Positions 8,101 to 15,442 of a stretch of DNA of 16,135 bases are shown in pieces (positions within the stretch are counted from its first letter, which is position 1; every line of letters begins with the position of its first letter). Position numbers and translations under genes: made by a program. Below the pieces are notes generated by a model. That model was not told the DNA's origin. It ran no database searches and saw only the letters and a list, made by a program, of their open reading frames with translations. Location: the NCBI GenBank assembly GCA_030637775.1, contig DAOWFY010000121.1, positions 1 through 16,135 of the forward strand, read 5' to 3'. The DNA is from DAOVGU01 sp030637775 [NCBI: bacterium] (GTDB lineage Bacteria > Ratteibacteria > UBA8468).

Positions 8101-9377
8101 CCAAATACATCTATAAGTTGCACTCTTAAAGACATATCTTCCTTAGCTTTATTCGAAAGCGTTGCGGTTAATATCAATTTAGTGTCTTGCTCTAATGTTT
8201 TTGGACTGACATCCACCGACTTGATTGTTGGCTCTCTTTTAATTTTAAATGAAGTGGAATGCCAATTAAGGGATTTGCCTTTTGCTTTTGCTATGACATC
8301 CGCAATATACTCTCCTGCTGGCAGTTCCGGTAGTTTAAATGTCTTTTTCCTTTTTTCTTCCTGATGCACAGTCTCACCAAAAACATTACGTACCCTGAAA
8401 CTGAAGTCTACTGGTATTTTAATGCCTGAAGTCTTGATCTCAACAAAACCATGTTTAATCACACATCCTAAATCGCTATCCGGGCTTTTGCCTGCTACCC
8501 ACAAGACCGCTTTAGATGCTAAGGAGAAATAATAATCTATTTCCCACAACTTTATTTCAGGCTTATTTGGTGGCGAAGGGACAAAGAATATATTCCGGGA
8601 TTTACCACCAACACTTAAGATTGCTACTTTACCTTTACCAAGTTTTCTAAGAGATACAATCTTGTTTATTGCCTCTTGATTCGATTTGAAGTGTTTCCAT
8701 GAGCTTAACGCTGTAAAAGGAATACCTTTTCCGATTAGATCCCTTTGTGTTTGACCAATAAATGGAATATCTTTTAAAACGGCAGGGATAAAATCCGTCT
8801 GATTCCTATCCGCAAAACTAATAACCAGCCCTGTTCCTTTTTTTACTCTGTTTAATATCTTATTTTGCATATCTTCCGGAAAAGCTTCCCAAAACATTTG
8901 TCCAATAATTATAACATCGTATTGTTTATGTAAGAGCTTGTTCAGACGGTTAACTTGTTTCCCCTGTTCATAACCAACGGGAGTGCTATACCTTCCTAGT
9001 GTGCCATACCCTATCGATTTGTTACGTCCCCCCTCAAATCTCTCTCCTCCTAACCTTTTAGAATTGTAAGCACAAAAAGCATCAAATCTTATGTCTAATC
9101 TTTGCGCCAGTTCTATAGTATCCCGATGGCAGACACGAGGAGCAATTACCAATGCTCTTACCTTCCCGCGATAGTATGGCTTTGCCCACTTCGTGTGAGG
9201 AGTTTCATAAGACATATCCACTTCCGCAAATTCAGGCTCGTAAACGGATGGATGCCTTTCTATATTAGGGAAATATTCAGGCCAGTCTTTTTGTTTAACT
9301 CTAATAATGTTCTTAGAGTATGCAGAATTCACAATCAAAACCAAAAACAAAAAACAAAAGAGTAATCTTTTAGACAC
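5199..9377 (-). CDS. Exported 1392-residue GH42-like glycosidase with C-terminal CBM9-like domain
   Basis: A signal peptide (residues 1-21, likely cut after AYS) marks export. A Rossmann/class-I glutaminase-like region (about 72-300) follows, then two beta-sandwich Ig-like segments (about 305-385 and 390-475). A GH42-like barrel lies at about 485-790. Within it, SLGDEND (591-597) offers Glu595 as candidate acid/base, and IEALNREWDTAYNSWDEI (626-643) closely follows the GH42 signature. FHEMNS (765-770) gives Glu767 as a possible but untypical nucleophile. A beta-galactosidase trimerisation/glutaminase-like domain follows (about 820-945), then a beta-rich linker, then a CBM9/DOMON-like domain (about 1165-1390: DGKLNDAIW, YLYFGAKMYDED, EDAFEVFV, WSIEIKIPL). 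The start is GTG at 9377 with AAAGAGG upstream; no ATG nearby keeps the signal peptide. It lies 18 nt after the 1597-residue homologue, so the two are probably cotranscribed. Substrate unknown; retained activity is unproven. Confidence 0.85.
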   Translation of the reverse strand: MSKRLLFCFLFLVLIVNSAYSKNIIRVKQKDWPEYFPNIERHPSVYEPEFAEVDMSYETPHTKWAKPYYRGKVRALVIAPRVCHRDTIELAQRLDIRFDAFCAYNSKRLGGERFEGGRNKSIGYGTLGRYSTPVGYEQGKQVNRLNKLLHKQYDVIIIGQMFWEAFPEDMQNKILNRVKKGTGLVISFADRNQTDFIPAVLKDIPFIGQTQRDLIGKGIPFTALSSWKHFKSNQEAINKIVSLRKLGKGKVAILSVGGKSRNIFFVPSPPNKPEIKLWEIDYYFSLASKAVLWVAGKSPDSDLGCVIKHGFVEIKTSGIKIPVDFSFRVRNVFGETVHQEEKRKKTFKLPELPAGEYIADVIAKAKGKSLNWHSTSFKIKREPTIKSVDVSPKTLEQDTKLILTATLSNKAKEDMSLRVQLIDVFGRLIADISENILPDRDTAKTEIVLSHPLSNLIKAKVVLYNNKQKLSRFETFIPVKVFYPRDDFGFVCWGIFPNEYLWHYARRELYKLGVDSSYGGYRTSWMQSWAAATAGFHIIPYMTRYAIGKTTKGPCHERMSCLSNQKYIEAQQERLRKIAQATSPFAPVAYSLGDENDLSINDHEVCFSKSCKDGFREYIKRIYKNIEALNREWDTAYNSWDEIEPIPLEEARKLNQPARWVDFRMHMENVFLNIHKTGKETIKGIDPDALVGFDGGFDITSFTGYDWWKLSRVLDLWGIYPDHLQAEILRSFHREEARTGRWYGGYNHLTRFVEYAHWEPWYVLFHEMNSIWWFNTITSFTSNVQAEDAMNPASFKPFPILKASSEEALEIKSGIGKLLLGCRRDSGGIAILYSQPSLHAATYYSKYGNPNDSQYDFIRILEDLNYQYRFISYEQLKQGILERENYRLLILPCSIALSGQEKEQICSFVEHGGKVIADIVPGIYDEHGKPIEDSKWERFIGERAVVIGRDISRYKSGNTDASAMRALFAKRLKELSIKPEFYVTTSTGEVYEGELAIFTDGNMKYVGLLRHHSPKIKRQKAQIILPAIGYVYDVRAGRFSGYSDKIKTNLKPGMAGLWAILPEKVSGLKLQMKSEASLGEELLYSITMKTSDRHVIRIEVFDPEGNMQRHYCRNINLDMGKAEGIIPLALNDKTGNWKIEVRDVATGCSDTKMFRVSFVSTTHADEQQNVSVCHRKDGELIFDGKLNDAIWKDKLITETFFKSKKLGHAKYQTKVYSMWDNEYLYFGAKMYDEDIVGNLTQRDDPIYNEDAFEVFVRPNTAKRFIYEFEFSPLGTIWDGLDKRGLPNTSGYRVVTRKAWNAKGLLCAFHVDGTINDWSDKDKYWSIEIKIPLKNFTFRNISPFPQKGDRWMIAFARCESSIYLDRVEYSASIPISKYGVWENYSEWWEMIFE

Positions 9378-9395
9378 TTTTAGCCTCTTTGAGAA

Positions 9396-12300
9396 CTATT
9401 CAATCGCCATTAAAGCCTTCTGTAGTTTTTCTCTTTCCAAACGTATTTTTTCTTTATCATTTTCTCCAACCGCACTACCAAATTCTTCCAGTAAAGTAAA
9501 AGTGTCAAAGAGTTGTTCCTTTTTAGAAGGATATCTTTGCCTTAATCGCTCAAACCTCTTTTTAAAATTCTCATAAATTCTTGTATTTTCCTTTTTTGCC
9601 TGCCCTGCCAGGAAGAGTTCTTTTCTCGTGCTTAGCAAGTCTTTTCCCTGTTGGTCTAAAATAGAAACTATGATTTCATAAACACCATCAGGTAACCCTT
9701 TTGCGGAAAAGGAGAATTCTTTTTCCAAAGGTTCTTCGAAAGAGACATCATGGCTAAATTCTCCTATTTCCTTTACCATCTTTCCTTCTTTAAAAAGAGA
9801 AATCTTTCCATTCAGTCTCTTCTTCTCTAAAAAAGCGCTTCCTACTTCTACTGTAAATCGTATCTCTTTATCCTGCAAAAGAAAAGTGTTGGGTAAAGAA
9901 ATGTATAAAGTAATCCCTTCCCTGAAACTACTCACACCGGAAATTCCTTTTATCAGGAAGAGTTCTGTATGCAGGGAAAGGGCTTTCAGTGATTCTATTT
10001 TCTTTTTTGGAGTAAAAAGCTCCAGGTTGTACCGGTCGGCTCCCATCCAGATATAAACTGTTTTGACCTCATCTAAAAAAAAAGAGGTAATGTAGGCTAC
10101 TTTTCTTCCTTTATCACAACAGCAAGCCCAACCTTCTTTTGGAGTAAAACAATGATTGCTCCTACTTCTGACATAGGAAGGTGTTTCTAACCCTTCTGGA
10201 GTAGGGATAAAGAAACGATCTTCTCTGTCTGCTATCCCTCCAATACTTAACTCAGGATGCAGGCACAAAGACAGTAGTTTTGAAACGTTACCATAATTAT
10301 ATTCTTCTATGCCTAAATCTACTTTAGCCTCATTCTTCTTGATGGTAATTAGTTTCTTTAACAAAAGATCGTTAACGGCATGATCCATTTTAAGTAATAC
10401 CTTTATCTCTTTTGCGGTATCCTTTATTATTTTATAAGAGAAGGGTTGGTCGAAAAAGCTGCCTGGCCATTGACCTTCATTCTCTTCTATTCCTCCGCCA
10501 GCAAGGTGGTTTACTTTCTCGGGAAGAGTAGAATATTCTATTATCTTCCCCCCCCTCTCAGGAACTATTGTTAATCTTACCAGTCCATTTGACAAAAGCA
10601 GCTTATCACCTTCCTTCTGAAAGGAGCAAGAAGAGGAAACGGGTTCCTTTTTATTTTTTTTTATCTCTACTTCCATCCACAGAGGATACACGAATTGGAC
10701 GGAGATACATTTAACCAGGAAGGAGGTATCCTTAAAAGAAAATACATAATCTTTACCTGGCTCAACCTTCCTTTTCAATTTCTCCTTTCCCTTGCTTACC
10801 GTAAGAAAAGCTTCTCCAGTATCAACGGAGAAGGAGATTACAGTTGTTTGAAAGAAAAAACCATCTATCTCCTTTGGCTCTTCTATGCAAAGATTGCCTC
10901 TATAGGGAAGAGAAGAAGTGGCAGTGGTGGAAAAATTTGACTTTGAAACTTCCTTCACCACGACAGTAAAACGTTCTGGAGAAAAAGAAGTCTTCTTTGA
11001 AGAAAGTTTCTTCAGTTGATAGACCCTGCCGCCGGGAGAGGTCATTAAACCAGAGAAAGAGGTGTAATTACCATCAAAGGTAGAAGGAATCTCTGCCCCA
11101 ACGAGATAGTCGATAACCTTGCAGTTCCCTTTTATCTTTAACAAAAACTCATTTATAAGGTTTTTGTCTTTTGGGTAAACACAGATAAGGTATCGGCTGT
11201 CTTTATGTTCCCACTCTCTAATTATAAGGTTTTTGTCTCCACAGATATACTTGGCTCCAAGATCGATCTCTTTCATAACCTCCTTCATGATTATAGTAGA
11301 TTCCGGATACTCTATTTGATACTCCAGGCCAAAAGGTGCTCCATTAACCAACATCTTTCCTTTACCTACATGAACAGAAACTAAAGCTGGCTCACCTCCG
11401 GCATAATTTAACAGCGCCTTTCCTCTTTCTTTAGAAAAGAGCGAAGGAGCAAAAGCAAATTCAGGCTTTTTGACAAAAAAAGTATCTCCCGCTGGAAGAA
11501 AAATCTCTTTTCTTTTTACAAAGGAGGGGGCAATACCTGCTTCTTTAAGGAGAAGATTCCCAGGATGTCCGTAATTATCAAACTTGCCTGCATTTCCATC
11601 CAGAAGGAGATTGCCCCCGTTTTTTACATAATCAATCAGCGCTTTTTGCAGGTCTTCAGAAAGATATTCTGCTGCTGATACAATTAAAAGCCTGCAATTA
11701 GAAAGATCCGTACCCTCCAAAATAGCCTCCTCAGCGATTACCCTTGCTGGTTGGTAATATCGTAAGAAGAAAGAATAAAAGTTTCTTGTTGCCTGAACAT
11801 GAAGAGAAGAGTTTTCCCCTTCAATCCAATCCTGGTCATGGCAACGGGTGGTATCGGAAAACAGTATTCTTATCTCAGATTCTTCTCTCTTTCCATCCAG
11901 GATAATATGGTCAAATTTTTGAAGATCAGAGACCAGATTTTTCAGCTCCCAACCATAAAGAGTAGGCAGTCCTGCAGTATCCACGTAATTTCCTCTGAAA
12001 CTGTTTAATCGCCATACCCAGCAGTTAATACCAACTGCTCCGCCACTAACCTCTGACCATACCCCTTGAGATAACTTTCGCCTGCCTTCTAAGATATTTT
12101 TTGGTGCTCCATAGAAAAGACCCCATTCTGTGGTAAGGAACGGCTTCCCACAATTGAGGTCAAACCAGATCCATTCATTCAGCGCAGGAAGGCGACCATA
12201 AGTCCCGTCCACACCGGCTATATCCTGCATTTTGGTAATCTGGTAGAAATTTGTTCCGTAAAGAGGGCATCTCATTGAACCGGTGGAAGTGCAACGAGAA

Positions 12301-14189
12301 ACAGGTGTTTGGGAGTCATATTTCTTAAAGGTATCATAACCAAACTGAAGCACAGAAAGATACCTTTCCTCCCTGAAGTTCGTCCAATCTTCCCAGTTAC
12401 TGTGTTCAGAGATAGTAACAGGTTTCTTGGTTAAAAGTTCTATCTCTTCAAATTTCTTATGGTCTGTCTGCCAACGTTCATTTAAAGATTTAATGTTCTT
12501 ATATTTCTCTTTAAGATATACATGATATTCCTCCTTTGCCTGCTCTCCCCAGAATTTAGTCATTAATCCTCTTTCCCCAGCACTCCAGTATCGTAGTACA
12601 GGCTCATCCTTCCATTTTTCCACAAAATCTTTTATCTTTTTTTCCAGCAATTTATAGTTATATACTTTTTTTGAAGCTCCTCCAGACTTTCCTGTGCGTG
12701 GGTTTAACTTCCCTGTGGTAGGAATTATCTCCTTAAAGCAATAAGAGGGCGTAGAATAAAGATCAAACTTTATTCCGCTTTTATTCTTTTTTACTACCGG
12801 GTCATCCAAATATTTGAAAAAAAGTCTATCCTGCCATTGGGGATAGTAGACATTTGCACCTAATTCCTTCATCGTCTGGAAAAAGTCTTTCCTCAGCATA
12901 TAAAGACCCATGGGCTTGGTTATGCCGGCTTCAATAACTATCCCGCCGAGAGGACTTTTTATCTTTACTTCCTCTAGACACTTAATCTTTTTACTCTCTT
13001 TTGCTAACCCCTTCTTGATAGTTCGGAATCTTTTTACTTCCTTCTCTATTTTAATTAAAAGTTCTTTTCTTTCCTTATCCTGAACTTGAGTATCTGAACC
13101 GGAAAGCAGAAGCCTGTCTATTTTTTGTTTCTTATTCATTATATAAGAGAGAGCATCTTCGCAGGAACGCATCTTATTCTTCAATTCTCCAAATTCTTTT
13201 TCCTTTTTGTAAAATTTATAAAAGGTTAAATCTCTTAAAGGAGCATATATTTCCATGAAGAGCCCGCCAAAGCTGCTTATCTGTCTTTGAAGATTAACAA
13301 TCCTTTCGTAGTAGACAGGTTCTTCTTCCCCGGGAAGTCTCGTTTCGCAAAGTTTCAAGGAAGTATAAAGAACATCCTTGGCAAAAATAGTATTAAGTAA
13401 AGATGAGCCCAGATTCCCAAGGAGAATCAGAGTAGAACCATTGAAGTAGGCACTATGGTAGCGATAGGCGATAAAGTCGGTCGCTTCGTCATTTGGTAAG
13501 AGATAGACAGGAAAAATGATATTGGCTGCTGTCTCTATATTTTTTTCACTGGGGAAACAAGTACCATCACCAGTGTTCCAGCCCTTTGGTCCACATCGAT
13601 GGTAATTCATTTTATCTAAAAGATAACAGTTCTCATTAAAAGGTCCAACAGTAGGAGGGAGGTCTTTTAACAAGAAAGAAGGAAGGTCTGAATTTACCTT
13701 CAGGTAACAGTTAAGGCTTCTCTTCTCCCAGGGAAGATGCCTTATCTGAAATTCACTGTGCATATTTTTCCCAGTGCCATCATCTAAACGAATGCCTTTT
13801 GCCCAATTCTCTTTTTCCGGATCATATTTAATGCCATATCGGGGAAGACGACCTGTAATTACATTTCCACCTTCAGAAAGGAAATTAAGAATAGTATATG
13901 CTGCTACAAATGGAATGGAATCGCCGTTAGGTAAAATAAGTGTATCAAACCTGCTTTTTGTTAGAAATTCAGCATCCCCGATCTCTCTGGCGCCGGCAAC
14001 AGTTACATCAAGCTCAAAATCAGCTAAGGTCTCTTTATACCAGGATAAAGGTTTTGTTCCACTTCCACCTCGAAAACCGTCTTCAAAAAAAATCACAACC
14101 CTCTTGTTCTGAATAAACTCTTCACTCTGCACTAAAGATGTTCCCGAAAAAAGAAGTCCCAAACAAATCATTACCGTAATTAGTTTCAT
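9396..14189 (-). CDS. Exported 1597-residue GH42-like glycosidase with mutarotase-like domain and helical tail
   Basis: A signal peptide (1-22, cut near VQSEE) is followed by a glutaminase-like region (about 30-120, VVIFFEDG, LILPNGDS), then a highly charged helical, probably coiled-coil insert (about 325-405). A GH-A clan barrel spans about 413-760: YWSAGERG (534-541) offers Glu539 as acid/base, SLNERWQT (568-575) echoes the GH42 signature, and KPFLTTEWG (682-690) offers Glu688 as nucleophile, a convincing catalytic pair. A beta-galactosidase trimerisation-like domain follows (about 815-960). A galactose-mutarotase-like beta-sandwich spans about 1195-1420, then an Ig-like segment to about 1530, then a charged helical tail (1532-1597). 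ATG 14189 has AGGAGG (14196-14201) 6 nt upstream. It stops with TAG 18 nt before the 1392-residue protein. It likely cleaves a galactoside or related glycan outside the cytoplasm; the exact substrate is not visible. Confidence 0.87.
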   Translation of the reverse strand: MKLITVMICLGLLFSGTSLVQSEEFIQNKRVVIFFEDGFRGGSGTKPLSWYKETLADFELDVTVAGAREIGDAEFLTKSRFDTLILPNGDSIPFVAAYTILNFLSEGGNVITGRLPRYGIKYDPEKENWAKGIRLDDGTGKNMHSEFQIRHLPWEKRSLNCYLKVNSDLPSFLLKDLPPTVGPFNENCYLLDKMNYHRCGPKGWNTGDGTCFPSEKNIETAANIIFPVYLLPNDEATDFIAYRYHSAYFNGSTLILLGNLGSSLLNTIFAKDVLYTSLKLCETRLPGEEEPVYYERIVNLQRQISSFGGLFMEIYAPLRDLTFYKFYKKEKEFGELKNKMRSCEDALSYIMNKKQKIDRLLLSGSDTQVQDKERKELLIKIEKEVKRFRTIKKGLAKESKKIKCLEEVKIKSPLGGIVIEAGITKPMGLYMLRKDFFQTMKELGANVYYPQWQDRLFFKYLDDPVVKKNKSGIKFDLYSTPSYCFKEIIPTTGKLNPRTGKSGGASKKVYNYKLLEKKIKDFVEKWKDEPVLRYWSAGERGLMTKFWGEQAKEEYHVYLKEKYKNIKSLNERWQTDHKKFEEIELLTKKPVTISEHSNWEDWTNFREERYLSVLQFGYDTFKKYDSQTPVSRCTSTGSMRCPLYGTNFYQITKMQDIAGVDGTYGRLPALNEWIWFDLNCGKPFLTTEWGLFYGAPKNILEGRRKLSQGVWSEVSGGAVGINCWVWRLNSFRGNYVDTAGLPTLYGWELKNLVSDLQKFDHIILDGKREESEIRILFSDTTRCHDQDWIEGENSSLHVQATRNFYSFFLRYYQPARVIAEEAILEGTDLSNCRLLIVSAAEYLSEDLQKALIDYVKNGGNLLLDGNAGKFDNYGHPGNLLLKEAGIAPSFVKRKEIFLPAGDTFFVKKPEFAFAPSLFSKERGKALLNYAGGEPALVSVHVGKGKMLVNGAPFGLEYQIEYPESTIIMKEVMKEIDLGAKYICGDKNLIIREWEHKDSRYLICVYPKDKNLINEFLLKIKGNCKVIDYLVGAEIPSTFDGNYTSFSGLMTSPGGRVYQLKKLSSKKTSFSPERFTVVVKEVSKSNFSTTATSSLPYRGNLCIEEPKEIDGFFFQTTVISFSVDTGEAFLTVSKGKEKLKRKVEPGKDYVFSFKDTSFLVKCISVQFVYPLWMEVEIKKNKKEPVSSSCSFQKEGDKLLLSNGLVRLTIVPERGGKIIEYSTLPEKVNHLAGGGIEENEGQWPGSFFDQPFSYKIIKDTAKEIKVLLKMDHAVNDLLLKKLITIKKNEAKVDLGIEEYNYGNVSKLLSLCLHPELSIGGIADREDRFFIPTPEGLETPSYVRSRSNHCFTPKEGWACCCDKGRKVAYITSFFLDEVKTVYIWMGADRYNLELFTPKKKIESLKALSLHTELFLIKGISGVSSFREGITLYISLPNTFLLQDKEIRFTVEVGSAFLEKKRLNGKISLFKEGKMVKEIGEFSHDVSFEEPLEKEFSFSAKGLPDGVYEIIVSILDQQGKDLLSTRKELFLAGQAKKENTRIYENFKKRFERLRQRYPSKKEQLFDTFTLLEEFGSAVGENDKEKIRLEREKLQKALMAIE

Positions 14190-14218
14190 TACATACCTCC
14201 TCGGATTTTGTATTCTTT

Positions 14219-14243
14219 TTAAGTTAGCTATGCGCTTAACTCA
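14219..14243 (-). repeat. Imperfect hairpin in the leader of the 1597-residue protein gene
   Basis: Read on the minus strand, AGTTAAGC and GCTAACT pair over 7 bp with one bulged A around GCATA. It lies about 18 nt before the AGGAGG of the large glycosidase gene. No T-run follows, so it is not a terminator; a leader role is conceivable. Confidence 0.35.
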
Positions 14244-14249
14244 AATGGT

Positions 14250-14371
14250 GGGGTGTATACACAACTTTCAGCGCTGAAAAGCGACTTTGGTGGGGAGCAA
14301 TCCCTGCACACACTGCTATTGGGAGTTACTTACCCACAAAATTTGGGCAACTTGAGCGAAGCGTACACCCC
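14250..14371. repeat. Candidate 122-bp miniature mobile element or structured leader
   Basis: The ends are perfect 8-bp inverted repeats, GGGGTGTA (14250-14257) and TACACCCC (14364-14371). Inside are a 14-bp perfect palindrome, TTTCAGCGCTGAAA (14266-14279), and an imperfect stem near 14330-14350 (TTACCCA with TGGGCAA). A direct repeat, TGGTGGGG, occurs at 14246-14253 and 14289-14296. The segment holds no convincing gene and separates two genes that otherwise look like one transcription unit. It resembles a MITE or the fused ends of an insertion sequence, but no target-site duplication is obvious. A regulatory RNA leader is the alternative. Confidence 0.35.
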
Positions 14372-14378
14372 TTTTTAT

Positions 14379-15326
14379 TTAAAAAATCTGATTCTGCGAA
14401 GAAAGTTCTTCCTTGGTCGCCTTTATAAAAGAGGATATTTTACTCTCCTCCTCTCCTTTGAGGATATATCCTTTTTTCCTTATTCCAGCTACCTGTGCCA
14501 CAAAAGAACTTACTTTTTTCTCAAGCTCTTTTTTCTTCTCTTCGTCTTCAACAGAATTTAGATTTTTGGATATCTCTCTTAGAGAATTCTCCCAGTAAGT
14601 AAGTTTCCTTTCCATTCTCTCCTTAACCGGAGCCCATCTTCTGATTGTTTCTTCTTTAAAAGCCTCTTCTGTAGGAACTTGTCCCTCTATTTTGATGTCA
14701 TCAACATAGATAACTGCTCTACCTCTTCCCCTAAGATGTAAGTAGATACCAGGTACATAGCCGCTAATATTATCCCCTCCTGCTCCCCAGATACGCTTTG
14801 CCAAGGCTGGAGCTGACGTCAGTTTAACCAGGTCTCCGCTAAACAGCTTCCATTTACCATTCGTTGTGCGATACGCCTCCCCATACTTTGAAATAACCCT
14901 GTTGCCGCCGTGCCCGATAGGAGAAAAATAAATTATTCTTCCTAACCCTGCTTTACAATTAGTGGTTTCTTCCCCAATAAGTAAATGTCCGGAAAAATTA
15001 ATAGGGTCTTTCCCAATAACCGGTATCCTCTTTGGCAGTGGAATCTGCCAGTAGAAGTAAGAGCCTTTCTCAAAGGTAACATCTAACTTGAACGATTTCT
15101 TGCCTGAGTGAACTTTCTCTTCGGTTAAACCTTTGAAGTTCACTGTATATTCTCCATTGCTGCACCAGAACTTTACTGGATCAGTCTCTTCAAACCCCTG
15201 AGTGTAGTGATAGAGTTCTGTATCTGATTTCTCCTCTTCACTCATCTCTATCTGCGCTGCTTTCAACCCGGACCCAATTACCAAAATACCTGCCACTGCT
15301 AATAAAACAACCTTTCGTTTAAGCAT
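14379..15326 (-). CDS. Exported carbohydrate-binding-like protein with helical C-terminal tail
   Basis: The 315-residue product has a signal peptide (1-24, cut near LKAAQ). A jelly-roll carbohydrate-binding-like domain follows, roughly 40-215. It opens with GFEETDPVKFW, has KVHSGKKSFKLDV in an early strand, and closes with AVIYVDDIKIEG, the typical last strand of CBM4/9/22-like modules. Residues 218-315 are charged and almost wholly helical, with heptad-like Glu/Lys patterns that suggest a coiled coil. No catalytic motif is seen. ATG 15326 has GGAGGAGG 6 nt upstream. The downstream neighbour is the 1597-residue glycosidase-like protein, which also ends in a charged helical tail, so this small protein could dock to it or present glycan to it; that is an inference. 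Exact CBM family unassigned. Confidence 0.75.
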   Translation of the reverse strand: MLKRKVVLLAVAGILVIGSGLKAAQIEMSEEEKSDTELYHYTQGFEETDPVKFWCSNGEYTVNFKGLTEEKVHSGKKSFKLDVTFEKGSYFYWQIPLPKRIPVIGKDPINFSGHLLIGEETTNCKAGLGRIIYFSPIGHGGNRVISKYGEAYRTTNGKWKLFSGDLVKLTSAPALAKRIWGAGGDNISGYVPGIYLHLRGRGRAVIYVDDIKIEGQVPTEEAFKEETIRRWAPVKERMERKLTYWENSLREISKNLNSVEDEEKKKELEKKVSSFVAQVAGIRKKGYILKGEEESKISSFIKATKEELSSQNQIF

Positions 15327-15344
15327 TTTGAACCTCCTCCATAT

Positions 15345-15375
15345 ATTTTATTTTGACAGTACCAATAGCTATCAA
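15345..15375 (-). promoter_or_regulatory. Weak promoter candidate for the carbohydrate-binding protein gene
   Basis: On the minus strand, TTGATA (15370-15375) and TAAAAT (15345-15350) resemble -35 and -10 boxes, with 19-nt spacing that is longer than ideal. The pair lies after the terminator-like hairpin at 15380-15420 and just before the GGAGGAGG of the 315-residue gene, where a promoter would be needed. The untranslated leader would be very short. Confidence 0.3.
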
Positions 15376-15379
15376 CCTG

Positions 15380-15420
15380 AAAAAACGGCGAATGACACCA
15401 TTCCCGTGGTCAATTCGGCG
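15380..15420 (-). terminator. Imperfect terminator-like hairpin after the pseudopilin gene
   Basis: Read on the minus strand, CGCCGAATTGACCA and TGGTGTCATTCGCCG form an imperfect stem (one C-C mismatch and small bulges) around CGGGAA, followed at once by six Ts. It starts 22 nt after the pseudopilin stop and would at least partly separate it from the downstream glycan genes. Confidence 0.55.
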
Positions 15421-15442
15421 CACTCATCTCACCACCTCCTCG

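Noticed and set aside
8014-8364. Plus-strand open frame with a hydrophobic translation inside the 1392-residue protein gene
   Set aside because: It is antisense to the Ig-like region; the apparent hydrophobic segments reflect the complementary codons.
14253-14561. Plus-strand open frame spanning the 122-bp element
   Set aside because: Most of it is antisense to the carbohydrate-binding protein tail and no ribosome binding site precedes it. The first third could derive from a mobile-element relic but cannot be supported as a gene.
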